Of a stretch of 64,000 bases of DNA, positions 1-10,859 are shown one piece after another. The stretch is from Metridium senile (lineage: Eukaryota; Cnidaria; Anthozoa; Actiniaria; Metridiidae): positions 4,335,384 to 4,399,383 of the forward strand of contig OX459106.1 in the NCBI GenBank assembly GCA_949775045.1. The letters are read 5' to 3'. How positions within the stretch are numbered: position 1 is the first letter of the stretch; every line of letters begins with the position of its first letter. Made by a program: the position numbers and the translations under genes. Under the pieces are notes generated by a model, which was not told the origin of the DNA, made no database searches, and was given only the letters and a program-made list of their open reading frames with translations.

Positions 1-1787
1 AATATTTATTGTTATTTCAAGCAATTGAACAATCTCATTATCTGCCATCTAATCAGTTTTGCCTATCCAAGTACCAGCATAGTTATGTATGTATGCTATT
101 TAATTATTATCATTTAGGGACTAGATGAAAATAACATCTGTAATTCTAGTTATCCTATTAAAATAAAGTGCTTTATTGTTATTATGATTATAATTAAATG
201 TCAAGTTTGTAATTCTCAGACTTAGACCTTGATCAGTAGGTAAAAAGAAGAGGGAAAACACCTGTGGTATTCTTATTGTTTTTTGAAATGCGCATTCCTT
301 ATTGGTTTGGTACTACTAAAATTATACAAACTATTACTTCACATTCTATTGTGGCTGCATGAAGTCAGTGCAATTAAGAACTCAAATATTCAGTTCAGAT
401 TAAAACCCAACATTGTAACTGTACTGTAAAAACAAGATGTCATGGAACATGATGTAATATTTTACCCTTATTGATATCAACACTAGAGTGCAATAATTTT
501 ATTCAACACAGCAAATATATCAACAGTACTGCTAATTAGAAAGATGCTGTGGGTTTGCGATAATAGTTTAGTTAAATACACATGAAATGAGGAATGGAAA
601 TGAGACGTTGAATAGACTTTTACTGCGTTCCTTTCATCCTATTTTTTTATTTGAATACTGCAGAGCTCCATTTCATGTATATTCTGATGTGATATGCTTA
701 CCTAAAAAGATATTTTGACTGTGAAATATAAAGTTAAGTGCATATAGTATGTCTGTGAGATATTTGAATATTTTATGGAACTTCTGGCAGTATTTATTAG
801 TATTTAGTAATTTGTATTTCATGAATATACTATTTGCACTCTATTGAGTATAGAACAAAAAGTATATAAACTTATATATAAAGATTTGTACCAAAAAAGG
901 AAACTACTAGTATACACATTTACAATGATATTACAACTGAAATAAGACCACTTCAACTATTGTAAGTGTAGTTATCTGATTGCCATTGTTATTATTATCA
1001 CAACCTGTTGGCATATCTAAAATGGTGTTTCTGCATAGTTATGTTTTATATCAGAGTTAATAGAGTTAACTCTGTTTATATCAAGAATAATACAAATCAA
1101 TATATCAATGACAAAATATATAAATAAGTACTACATGTATCTACTATAAATATGAAGTGACTGTTCACTGGTTGCAATAATAGCATTTGGAATTGTAATT
1201 TTATATCAGTAAATTGGCTAAATTTTTCATTTTAAAATCTAACACACCAATACAAAAATACTAATTGACCCCTTGTTCATCATGTACATTATAGCCTGTG
1301 AAATTATAAACACCTCACATTTAATAATAATTAGATTATTTTGAAAAGCCAAGGCAAATATAATAGAGTTAAAATTACAGTGTAAAAGTTCATAATATCC
1401 ACTACAGAATGCATTGAAATCATTTTTATTACTGATAAGGCTATATGAATGTTTTACAATCATATATTCATGATATAAATGTGGGAATGATTTACAATAA
1501 GTTATAAACCTTAGTTTCAATCATATGTTGAGATTCCTTGCTTCAAACAACAGATCAGATACACTTCATTAAAATTTCAACGTCAGTAAAGTTTTACTTG
1601 CCTCAACAGCAGGAAAGAAGTACAGAATTCGAGAAGAAAGCTTTAATACAGCAATTCAATTCTGGTACTGAATTTATCGATAACAAACAATGCCTGTAAT
1701 CGTCTCAAAATGCGCTTCACGAAAACCAAAACATACCTTCATACATTCCTCATAGTCCTAAATATGCATAAAATAAGTTATAGCAGT
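1..1787. other. AT-rich stretch with no recognisable gene
   Basis: I see no exon with flanking splice sites, no recognisable domain and no clear repeat here. The short open frames on either strand have random-looking, Ile/Asn/Tyr-rich translations, as expected by chance at this base composition. It could be intron or 3' flank of a gene lying to the left. Confidence 0.5.
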
Positions 1788-1859
1788 TCAAGGTGGAGTT
1801 AGAACACAATTTCCTAACGTTTTTTGGATGTTTTCATATCTACTCCGTTTACCCGCCAT
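1788..1859 (-). CDS. Possible first coding exon of a leftward gene (weak)
   Basis: On the minus strand an ATGGCGG start in good context opens a 23-codon frame beginning MAGKRSRYENIQK and then stopping. It lies directly downstream (minus sense) of the NRF1-type promoter-like block at about 2.0-2.16 kb. A candidate splice donor, AAG/GTATGT, follows near 1735. I cannot join these to a longer protein, so this may equally be 5' UTR with a chance ATG inside a YY1-like ATGGCGG motif. No family is recognised. Confidence 0.2.
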   Translation of the reverse strand: MAGKRSRYENIQKTLGNCVLTPP

Positions 1860-1949
1860 TTTGAATTCTTCCTGAGCCCGTTACAAAATGAGTCAGCTTT
1901 GTGTACTTTACTTTATGCGCAGAAAACACATTTCAAAAAGCTCCGAGCA

Positions 1950-2165
1950 TCGTAGAAATTCCACCAATCACGAACGAGAACCCTAGGGTCAATGTACGTC
2001 GAAACTCGCGCATGCGCGATTTTACTGGCCAATCAGCATCGGGCTGAGAGGGTCTCAAATCCGTTGTTACCAGAGGTAATGACGGGAGAGATGAACGACC
2101 GAGTTAGCCTGGGTACGAGAATGCCTATTGCCTTCTTTCTGTCATGACCTCGCGCATGCGCATTA
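1950..2165. promoter_or_regulatory. Promoter-like GC island with two NRF1-type sites and a CCAAT box
   Basis: Two palindromic GCGCATGCGC motifs (about 2007-2018 and 2152-2162) match the known NRF1 consensus. A CCAAT box on the + strand (2029-2033) lies between them. CpG content is clearly above the flanks. Such blocks usually mark TATA-less, often bidirectional, promoters in animals. The nearest candidate start is the weak minus-strand exon at 1859; on the + side only a minisatellite follows. Confidence 0.45.
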
Positions 2166-2185
2166 CAAATTACCCATATGCTCGA

Positions 2186-2489
2186 GGCTTATAGGTGAGT
2201 ACCACAGGTAGCCCAAAATAATAAATAGAAGCTTATAGGTGAGTACCACAGGTAGCCCAAAATAACAAATACAAGGCTTTTAGTTGAGTACCACAAGTAG
2301 CCCAAAATAACAAATACAAGCTTACAGGTGAGTACTACAGGTAGTCCAAAATAACAAATATAAGGCTTATAGGGGAAGGTTTACTACAGGAAGCCCCTAA
2401 TAACAAATATAAGACATAAAGGTGTTCACCACAAGCAGCCCAAAATAACAAATGTAAGGCATATAGGTGTTTACCACAGGCAGCCCAAA
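2186..2489. repeat. Minisatellite, about seven 43-48 bp units
   Basis: Seven diverged units repeat the pattern GGCTTATAGGTGAGTACC, then an ACAGGTAGCCCAAAATAA-type core and an AAATA-rich spacer. The early units contain a perfect splice-donor-like GGTGAGT, so transcription on the + strand would present several cryptic donors. Divergence increases towards 2.49 kb. Confidence 0.85.
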
Positions 2490-2843
2490 GTGTATAGCTA
2501 TTTATGTTCATATATTTTTTCAACAGACGTTACATGAAGAAGGGCGGACCAGGACAGATGTCTTTTATGGAGGATGATTAGACACGTCTCTTCACATAGG
2601 AAAATATTATTGAAATTCTTTGTTAACATATATTTCCTACATATTTATGGTAGTACCTCTGTTAATAGAGGATCTATGGAGGGTGTCTAGACAGTATTGA
2701 TAAAGTATTTAAGTGGAAATCCTCATATGTGACCCTTCTATAGAGTAAATCAAATTATGGTGACTTATAGCTGCTGTTATTCTTGACAGTTTAGCCTCTA
2801 GTTGATCTCGCTTCGAAGCGCGCAAAGGATTGTTTGTGCAAAC
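2490..2843. other. Unassigned spacer
   Basis: Nothing recognisable. It lies between the minisatellite and the next foldback. Confidence 0.4.
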
Positions 2844-3059
2844 GAACAGTTCCAAAATGGCGCCTCGAGACAGCAACGATTTCGGTTACTTTTAGGCATT
2901 TGCATTTTGCTTGTATACTTTTTTATTGCTGATAGAGCAGCATAAAGCTTTTGTTGTCCAAGTTATATATAATTTTTGAATATAAAGTTACGTTAAGGAC
3001 GTATTTATAGAGGGTTAACATGAAACAACTCTCTTCAATAACGCCATTTTGGAACTGTT
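2844..3059. repeat. Foldback (MITE-like) with AACAGTTCCAAAATGGCG ends
   Basis: An 18-base box, AACAGTTCCAAAATGGCG, at 2844 recurs as its exact reverse complement ending at 3059. Partly similar sequence continues outside both boxes (GGATT...TGTGCAA on both sides), so the true element may extend to about 2.80-3.13 kb. No coding potential is visible. Confidence 0.5.
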
Positions 3060-3428
3060 GGAGATGCGACAAAAATGCTTCTGATTGGCTTATACTAGCC
3101 AGTAGTGCTTGCACAAAATCCTGTGAGGCTAGTCGTGGAAAAACAATAGTTGTTCAGATATTTTGAATATGGTTGTCATATTTGGTGTGCATACAATCTG
3201 ACTTTTAAGGTTTATAGCCTTATAAATCCCACTAAATTGAATTATGAGGTATTCCTTTTTAAGATAAAGAGTTTTCAGACAGGGTTATACAGGTGACTAT
3301 ATAAAGGCAAAAATGTTAGTAAACTAAAACCCAAATACGAGAACCAGTGATTTTCTATGTCAGGATAAGGGAAGGGGGGAGGGGTACTTCATTGTTAAAG
3401 TGGTAGGGATGGTCGACAGTTGATTTTG
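3060..3428. other. Unassigned spacer
   Basis: AT-rich and without coding or repeat signals that I can support. Confidence 0.4.
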
Positions 3429-3639
3429 CAATAGTCACCTTCACAGTTCCCTGTCACGCCATTTTGAAAGGTAGCCGGGCCTTTGTATCGAAGAGCTTGC
3501 AATGATAGAGACACGTGAATAATTTTCCTCCGAGGTGTTAGAAGGTCTCTATAATTGCAAGCTCAATGTTCGTCTCACTTCGATTCAAAGGCCTGGCTAC
3601 CCTTCAAGATGGCGCAAGGAACTGTGAAGGAGACTATTG
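3429..3639. repeat. Foldback element, about 85-bp arms
   Basis: The left arm begins CAATAGTCACCTTCACAG and the right arm ends with its imperfect reverse complement CTGTGAAGGAGACTATTG. The arms meet near 3512-3544 around a short loop. The hairpin carries CGCCATTTTGAA / TTCAAGATGGCG boxes. It is non-coding and MITE-like. Confidence 0.75.
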
Positions 3640-4233
3640 ACCCCCTAGATACGACTGTGCATTGTTCTTATTTTAAGTAACAAAGCCTACTAAAAGGTCC
3701 AGAATCATGTTGCACATTATATGTATTATTATATCATTATTATCTGGTGCACACAGAAAATATTTTCAATTCTCATCCTTAAAATGAGAGCCGATCAGAC
3801 CTACCACTTAGACAGAGTATTCCCCTCTCCCCCAGTGATTTACAATGTGGAAGCATCCATTATGTGTACTCTAGATGCTGTGTAGTACTTATTTAGATAG
3901 TAGGAATATTAACAAAATTCAGATATTTTTCTGACAGTATTTATGTAATCTACAGCTCTTTCAAAAACGTTGACTAAGATTTGCTGCATATTGAATTCTG
4001 AGAATGAATTGCATTGTGGGTGCTGTCAAATATTTTGAAGAACAATAATGTTTTTTTTTTTATTTAATTTAATTAAAAGTCGGGAACATTGCAACCGCAA
4101 TCCAAAAAACCACTTCCATGGAAACTCTGAGTGTTTTATCAAGTATAAAAACCCGAGGCGTAGCCACATTTAAAACAGGACGTGTAGTTACTTGGACCAG
4201 CGGAGGTCACATGATTAGGTATAAAGCCTTTCA
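3640..4233. other. Unassigned spacer
   Basis: No gene seen. A T-run is present near 4050. Confidence 0.4.
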
Positions 4234-4519
4234 TCATCCTCGGGAACCCAGGGGTATTCTTCTGTCGCTCGTTTCTCGCTTCCACAACATATACTCCTGG
4301 GAACGTAGTCTGTTGGAGCTTGTTCCGGAAGTCAAAATTCAGGTCTTTCCTGATTGGTCGACCTAATAATGAAAATAAAGATAACCATTCAAAGAAAGTC
4401 GTTAAATAAGTTTGAATTTTGACTTTCGGAACAAGCTCCAACAGACTACGTTCCCAGGGGTATATGTTGTGGAAGCGAGAAACGAGCGACAGTAGAATAC
4501 CCCTGGGTTCCCGAGGATG
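4234..4519. repeat. Foldback element, about 110-bp arms (GGGAACGTAG family)
   Basis: The left arm (about 4234-4345) and right arm (about 4408-4519) are near-perfect reverse complements, with boxes such as CATCCTCGGGAACCCAGG and ACTCCTGGGAACGTAG. Open frames on both strands are the same sequence read twice, so they are not genes. The GGGAACG core recurs as dispersed repeats near 7.15, 48.55 and 53.2 kb. Confidence 0.85.
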
Positions 4520-4843
4520 GCCTTTCATTAGTTTCTTTATATAATAGATAGTAATGTAAGAAGTGATACTTAACTGTAGTAAAAGAACGACAAAGCGCTA
4601 CGACTCGAAACTTCAGTAATGTTTACCCGATCATAAACTATTATACGTTACCACAATTCCTTGCAGTCGTAGAATCGTCTTTTCGTTAGTTCTATTCTGA
4701 CAACCTTGCTTAAAATGTTATATAAAAGTGCATGTGATTTTCGAGAAGCTAGCACAGTGAACTCTATACACGAAAGATGCCATTTTTAAAACACATTTTA
4801 TTTTTATGCCATACAATAGATTAAATATTAAATATACTAGCTA

Positions 4844-5360
4844 GTGCTAGTCCTGGTGTAACTCTTAACGAAAACTATCATTTTAATTCTTGGTTATTGC
4901 TAGTTCTTGTTTAACTCTTTATCAACGTTATTGAGTTAATCTTGGGCTAGTGCTAATCCTGGTTTAACTCGTAACAGGAACAATAATTATTGTAAGAAAC
5001 AATTCTAAGAAACAATGTTAATTCTGGTGCTAATTAAAACAATAGAGTTATAAACTGATAAGTGCAGTTGAAATATACATTTCTTTTGTTCTATGCTCAA
5101 GAATATTCAAATTTTTGGTTGAATTTTTCTCCTGTCGTTTTTGTTCAAATCTTACTTATTTTAAATTAAGAACTCACAATAAAATATGTGATTTGACACT
5201 TCTCCACAAAAGTTAGCAGGAAGTACAAAATATGGTATCAAAACCCATAATTTACATATCTTAATATTTCGGAGCATGGGATAGAGTGTACGTTACAGCC
5301 CCATACGAGTTTCTGGTTAATCCTGGGTTAGTGGTAATCCTGGTTTAACCTTTAAATTAT
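4844..5360. repeat. Dispersed short motif GTGCTAATCCTGGTTTAAC
   Basis: The motif GCTARTCCTGGTKTAACTC occurs near 4850, 4953 and, as a double copy, 5320-5352, separated by AT-rich sequence. It looks like a degraded tandem or dispersed repeat. No coding content is seen between the copies. Confidence 0.4.
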
Positions 5361-5482
5361 TATTGAGCAACTTTTATTAAACCTTAAGCTCAGTCAAAAT
5401 AACACCAACAGAGTGAATACCGAACAAGCGCTTATTAACTAATTAAGCTAATTAATCTATAGAATCAAATAAAATCTATTAA

Positions 5483-5675
5483 CGAACTTAAGACTGGTGG
5501 TTTACCGCGCGCCTTCAACCGCTGTACGCGGTTTAGGTTCGAGTCGCTGCTCGGGATGGGTTATTCTAATTTACATTTCAGATACAAGTCGCTAGTGGTT
5601 GTATCAAATTTACATTTCAGATACAAGTCACTAGTGGCTGTATCTAATTTACATGGTCCTTGTTTTAACTCTTGT
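5483..5675 (+). repeat. Possible tRNA-derived SINE head followed by ~38-bp repeats
   Basis: GGTTCGAGTC near 5535 matches a pol III B box, and GGTGGTTTACCGCG about 45 bases upstream is a poor A box. The T-stem and acceptor do not pair properly, so this is not a functional tRNA. Two to three copies of a unit containing TTTACATTTCAGATACAAG follow. A SINE remnant is the best guess. Confidence 0.3.
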
Positions 5676-6225
5676 TTTCCCTGACGATTATTCAAACCCT
5701 CCCCGTGCTTTAAGTTTGTATCGGTTTTACAAGGGTGTTCATGTGACCTGATTTCTAATATCGGATGGGCTGGAAAGCTTTTGAATTATTAATGAATTTT
5801 ACAAATATGAGTAGACATGTTAACATTTCATGAGTTGTTCTCTCCGAGCTCTTGACCGTGGCTTCTCTTAATTGAAAGACTGCACCGGCTGGACACTGAA
5901 ACTGGAGCTAACATGAAAATAACGTACGAGAGATACTGATAAAAAGAGGCCGGGAGATGGTACAGAAAGTGGTAAATAATCATGTTGCATACATATTATA
6001 ATATAGATCGACTTCTGACCAACAATCCTAAAAGGTGCACAAAAAATATTTTCAACCCTAATAAAAGGAGTGCCGACTGACGCCTACTACTTAGAGTGAA
6101 TATTACCCTTCCTAGGTCTATCCTTTTCGACAGACTGCGGAACCGGTTTGGTTTAAGAAAGACTGCCCTAGCCTGAATTGAGTCGTATTTTTCAAGTCGC
6201 ACACAATCAGTTGTCATCAACCACA
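5676..6225. other. Unassigned spacer
   Basis: No recognisable gene or repeat. Confidence 0.4.
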
Positions 6226-7050
6226 CCAGATCGAGTCCATCTGACCTGCTGTATGGCGTCCCTCAGGCTCAGTCCTGGGCCCATTGTTCTCCTTATATGC
6301 AAAGAACAGATCAGACATTTCGAATCAGTAACCTAGAGCTCTGCGCAAAAGATATCATATGACAGTGGTTGATAGTAAATAAGTTATCGTGTAACTCTTC
6401 TAAGACCGAAGTCATTCATTTTTCGTCGCACTTCGTTCCCCGGACAAAAATTGAAATGGTAAATATAGACAGCTTTGAGATAAAGACCAAGTCCAATATA
6501 CGCGATCTTGGGGTTACACTTGAACAGTACCTCACAATGTCAACACATATCAATAACATCTGCAAGTCTGCATCCTTTTTGGTTAAGCGCATCGGGAATA
6601 TCCGAAAGTACCTCGATTTACCTAGTACAGAAAAACGTATCCACGCCTTCATAACTACAAAACTGGACTATTGCAACAGTCTTCTATATGGCCTACCCGA
6701 TAAAGATATCTCGAAACTCAACACATTCAAAACTCTGCTGCTCGTCTTGCAACTAAATCTAACAAGTTTGATCACATAACACCAATCCTATTTAACCTTC
6801 ACTGGCCCCCTGTATGCAATCGTATTACTTACAAGATTATTTTGCTTACTTACAAAGTACTAAATGGGATGGCACCTGAATACATTGCTGACTTACTCAC
6901 CTTAAACAAACCAAACAGAGTTCTCCGATCGAACGCTAATAATAACCAACACTTAATAAGACCCAAGTATTCTCGAGCGTTCTCGGTATGTGCTCCAACT
7001 TTGTTGAATGAACTACCGATAAAAATTAAGAACCTTCTACAGACATTACT
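6226..7050 (+). pseudogene. LINE reverse transcriptase C-terminal remnant (CR1/L2/Jockey-like)
   Basis: Three frames together show the end of a non-LTR reverse transcriptase. Near 6250 there is a broken YGVPQ...GSVLGP motif. From 6369 comes KTEVIHF, NIRDLGVTLEQ, LDYCNSLLYGLPD and similar text. After frame breaks near 6730-6840 come TPILFNLHWPPV, LLTYKVLNGMAPEYI and YSRAFSVCAPTLLNELP. This order is standard for the thumb/C-terminal region of CR1/L2/Jockey-type elements. At least two frameshifts and no upstream endonuclease make it a dead 5'-truncated copy. Confidence 0.85.
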
Positions 7051-7145
7051 TTTAAATTCCTATGTATGTTTTTTTTGTATTACTATTCTCATCATCATTA
7101 TTTTCCATATTGTTATTGTAATCATTTATATTTCCTATATTTTTC

Positions 7146-7305
7146 CAACCTCGTTCCCAGGGCCTTTTTCCGCGAGGGAGAAAAGACCCTGGCATCGGCT
7201 GGTGTTTTAAACAAGGGGCCATTTTGCATAACCATGCGCGAAGTGCTGTACTGTGGTATCGCAATGCAGGCTCACCACAGGCTACCCACTCGTTCACTTG
7301 TAACC
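7146..7305. repeat. Dispersed repeat with CCTCGTTCCCAGGG start
   Basis: The segment begins CAACCTCGTTCCCAGGGCC and contains GAGAAAAGACCCTGG, forming a short imperfect hairpin. Related boxes (GGGAACGAG) recur elsewhere in the window. I know this as a common type of repeat in anthozoan genomes; it has no coding role. Confidence 0.55.
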
Positions 7306-8964
7306 AAATGTCGCTAAGCTATTGTGTTTTGTTATATTTATCTATCTTTCTTATCATTTCCATCGCTATTTGTGAGTGTAGCAGAAACACAGTCTATGTA
7401 ATTAATTAGAAATAATTAATTATAACAAAAGACTTAATTTAAACAATGAATGAAGCTAACAAAGAATACAATAGGTTTCAGGTACACACAGAAGGAGCCA
7501 AAATTCTAGGCAAAGCAGCACTTTTTATGGCAGAAAATTGAAAATTTCGCTACCTTACCCAATTTTTCCAACAAATCAAACATGATAGATCGAAAGCATA
7601 GAAACAAAGGACATAAAATCAAATGGAATTTGTGTGGTATTCTCTCGCAGAAGTTAGCCATGTAATCAAGAATAATAATAACCATATTCGCATAATCATA
7701 CTGTGTTTGATGCTTCATAAAAAGCCAACAAATTGTTTGATTGCTGGGATATCGAGGATCTCCTTTCATGAATGGTACATAAACTAAATGTGACTTATTT
7801 CAGGCTCGAGTATTTCGAAGTTCAAGAGTTTTGAACAATTAATAATGACCATGTAAACAATGTTTACATCTTTAATTGGCAAAAAAATCCATCTTCCCCA
7901 ATTTTCCAATTAAAGATTCACTATAAAACATTACCAATGCATATGGATATCATCATTTCTGCTTAAAACACATTGGTATTTTCACTACATTTAATAAAAT
8001 TTCAAGATGAAAAATGCCGAACTGCAGCCCGAATTTATCAATTATGACATGAAGGCAATGTGAAAATTTTCGCCACCCATTGCAGTCGATTTTAACACAA
8101 AATGTTGTGTTACAGTACAAATAGCATCCCACTCATCGTGTTAAAAGACCTGGCATCAGATAGTCTTGTTTTACACCAAGTATTTCTGGGTGTTCGATTG
8201 GTGTGTACCGCTGATATGTCAAAATTACCGGCGCTGTTTTTTTCATCGAGAAAAGTTTTGCATTTTTAATTTTCACCCTGAAAATACCTTTCATACTGCG
8301 AGTTTCAGCCTCAAAAGTTAGATTTATACTAAACCCAAGACCAATTTAACACTTCAAGAATGCTGTAATAAGGTATTTGGTATACGAAAAATGTTTTGAA
8401 GTGGTCTTTTTTTGCTTTTATGAAAACTGAAAATTCGTACGACTTTCATCACAGTTAGCCCAAGCTATGCATTTGTACGTTTTTTAGCAATATGAAGAAA
8501 TATTTAAAATGCAATAAAAATAAACATGTCTACCTGTGTGTTGTGTTTTTCCTTGCATTCCTGTGAAGTTTCAGGCCATTTCCTTCAATTGTGAGTGATT
8601 TATGGCTGTTGTTCCCCAGTGTCCTAAGAAGAGGGGAAGGTAGCACACTCGGACGAGTTCGCGCCCCAGGTGGCCTCCAGAAATTCGCTTCTAGCTCGCC
8701 CAAAATTACGAATCTCGACAAAATTCCTTCGGATTATCTTTGCCCGATAGTCACTCCTTCCACTCACCAATGTTCTTTTCAAAACTCGAAAGCTTTCACT
8801 AAAAAACACCGCTGTATCTCAACGATATCGCTGAAATCCGAACCGCGACGCGATCAGGATACAAACGGACTTTTTCAAACCATACTTACCCATCCCCTCC
8901 TGTAACAAACTGCTTTGTACAAATTATATAATTCGTGTCTTACATTTTTTAACACCGAATCGTT
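7306..8964. other. Gene-poor stretch
   Basis: No domain-bearing frame is recognised. Open frames near 8.53-8.9 kb overlap on opposite strands in a slightly GC-richer patch. They could be 5' sequence of the same dead element as the helicase fragment at 8965, but I cannot show it. Confidence 0.35.
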
Positions 8965-9063
8965 ATGGCTTTTTCCTACTCTAGTTTAACCGAAGAACAA
9001 AAACACGTAGTCTCCACAGTAGAAAGCGGACGTAATCTCCTGCTTACAGGATTACGTTCTTGA
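8965..9063 (+). pseudogene. PIF1-like helicase N-terminal fragment
   Basis: A 32-codon frame from ATG reads SLTEEQKHVVSTVESGRNLL then LTG and stops. The pattern (L-T-x-E-Q...V...V..G.N.LLTG) is the Q-motif/pre-Walker A part of PIF1-family helicases. The Walker A glycines and GKS that should follow LTG are absent because the frame is lost. PIF1-like genes are common passengers of eukaryotic mobile elements such as Helitrons. Only this scrap is recognisable here. Confidence 0.5.
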
Positions 9064-9269
9064 TTGGTTGGTTAATCAGCATTTTGGCCTGTTTATTGAC
9101 ATTGATGGATATCAGAACGACTAGTATTTACTAGGGGGCATAGAGTCAAAAAAGAGGGGTTTGTCTGCAGGCTCTCCCTTCTTCCCTCCCCTTCTCTCCC
9201 CAAATCCTAGAGCTGTCCAAATTAGTCACCAAATTTGGCTACCGTGGGTTGTTGTGATATTTGAGAAAC

Positions 9270-9380
9270 CAAAACAGTAGAACAGCCAATCAGAGCACGT
9301 TTTTAGTTTATGACGTCACACCTAAATGAACGCAAACCGGCCCACAACTAAAATCTAAATGGCGCCCGAAATTGTTTACG
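9270..9380. promoter_or_regulatory. Promoter-like cluster: CCAAT, CRE, ATGGCGCC
   Basis: AGCCAATCAGAG (about 9283-9294), a perfect CRE TGACGTCA (9311-9318) and AAATGGCGCC (about 9356) lie within 80 bases. The same combination of motifs (CRE plus CGCCATTTTG) appears in the inverted boxes near 32.43 and 40.45 kb, so this may be a repeat-borne promoter and not that of a host gene. Confidence 0.35.
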
Positions 9381-10419
9381 ACTGAGAAGAAATCTGATGA
9401 TCTTCTTAATGACAAGATATGGGGATCATGCAAATTATTCCATAACTGAAGTATTCTGACGTCAGATCTTCAAATTTCCATTTGCATCTCACTTTGTCTT
9501 TGCATGCAACGACATCGTAAACTAATTCGAATTACTCGATCGATCTAGATATTTCACTGAACGTGATGTATATCGAGTGAAAGTTTAGTTAGCTTATATG
9601 CGTTTATAATATTAAGACATTTTGACATTCTGCTCTTGAAATGCAAACCCACATGAATTGTTTGTATGAAATACGGTTCCGAGTATCTTCTGTTTACGCT
9701 TTAGTCTATATATTTCCTTTGTACAAGAAAACAGTTTAATCTACAAGAAATAGAATGTTTGGGATTGCCTGATGGTAACCATTTAATACAAATATGAACT
9801 AGACGCTCTACGGAGCGTGCACTCGTTCCCTGCCAGGATGCAAGGTGATGAGCTTGGGACAGCTTGAACTAGTTAACAGATATGAATGGCAGAAATGCAT
9901 TTAAGACATCACTGAACGCACACAATGTGTGTACGTTATGAAGTTGAATTGCTGATCAAGTTAAAATATAAATATGAAATGTACTAGTGCTACTGGAGTA
10001 CTTGGATTCTTAGCTGCATAAGGGATGAAATACTATTTCATTTGGAAGGGATCGAGACCTGAGCTACACTTCCCAGTATTATTTTACTCTCACTTGCAAC
10101 CTTATTTTTTTCTTTTCGGGTTCCATATTTGAATACATCTCCCGTTTTATTGTTAATTTGCAACTTTTGTTAGTTTAATTTAAATTTCGTTAGAGTATTG
10201 TGTCTTTCCTTATCACTGGACATTTGAGAACTGGAAAGAGAATAATATACACATTTTGCATCACATTGGGAGGTTTGTTCTTTTATGTCACAAAATGTTT
10301 TGATAAGACAGTTGGCATCAGTAATGTTGTAATTTGTCCTATTTTGTTGAATAATATATAGTTTATAGAATAACCAGAGAAACAAAGCATGAAACCGGTT
10401 GTTTTGATATTAATAATTT
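9381..10419. other. Unassigned spacer
   Basis: AT-rich. No supported gene. Confidence 0.4.
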
Positions 10420-10695
10420 CTATAATGCACTTCTTGAGGAATGTTTTACTTGAAGAACTACTTCATGTTCAGTAACTAATGTGCATTCTAGGTCAATAAT
10501 GGTATCATATATCTTTAAAACATTTGGTAATTCACTGGCATCATTTTGTACAAAACCATTACAAATATTATACAGCTTAGCATGCTCATTAATGGAATCT
10601 AATGTTACATAATTCCAATATCCACAGGATTTTATAACACAGAAACATATAGCGTATGCTGCAATTGATAAGAAAATATGTTTTACTCTCAGCAA
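10420..10695 (-). pseudogene. Possible degraded mobile-element coding remnant (unassigned)
   Basis: The minus frame contains KHIFLSIAAYAICFCVIKS and later GYWNYVTLDSINEHAKLY and ELPNVLKIYDTIIDLEC. This reads like real, partly decayed protein and not like a chance frame. A TGA lies just upstream in frame, and the frame ends with no start or splice site I can use. It reminds me of protease-like domains of large cnidarian helicase elements, but I cannot assign a family. Confidence 0.3.
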
Positions 10696-10859
10696 TATAA
10701 TTCATGTGAGAGTTTATGTTATCACTGCAACCATCAGATTCATTTATAAATGTTAATAAATTAATTATCCAAAAAGTTGAAACATAATGTACTTCATCCA
10801 CATGACCAATATTTATTGTAGTATAATTAATTCCTGTATATAGAGGACTAATCAAATTA

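Noticed and set aside
1239..1520. 93-codon minus-strand frame
   Set aside because: Composition is what AT-rich DNA yields by chance; no motif and no splice context.
4118..4528. Two overlapping protein-like frames sharing REPRGILLSLVSRFHNIY
   Set aside because: They are one hairpin repeat read from both strands.
5483..5575. tRNA gene
   Set aside because: A B-box-like GGTTCGAGTC is present but the T-stem, anticodon arm and acceptor do not pair.
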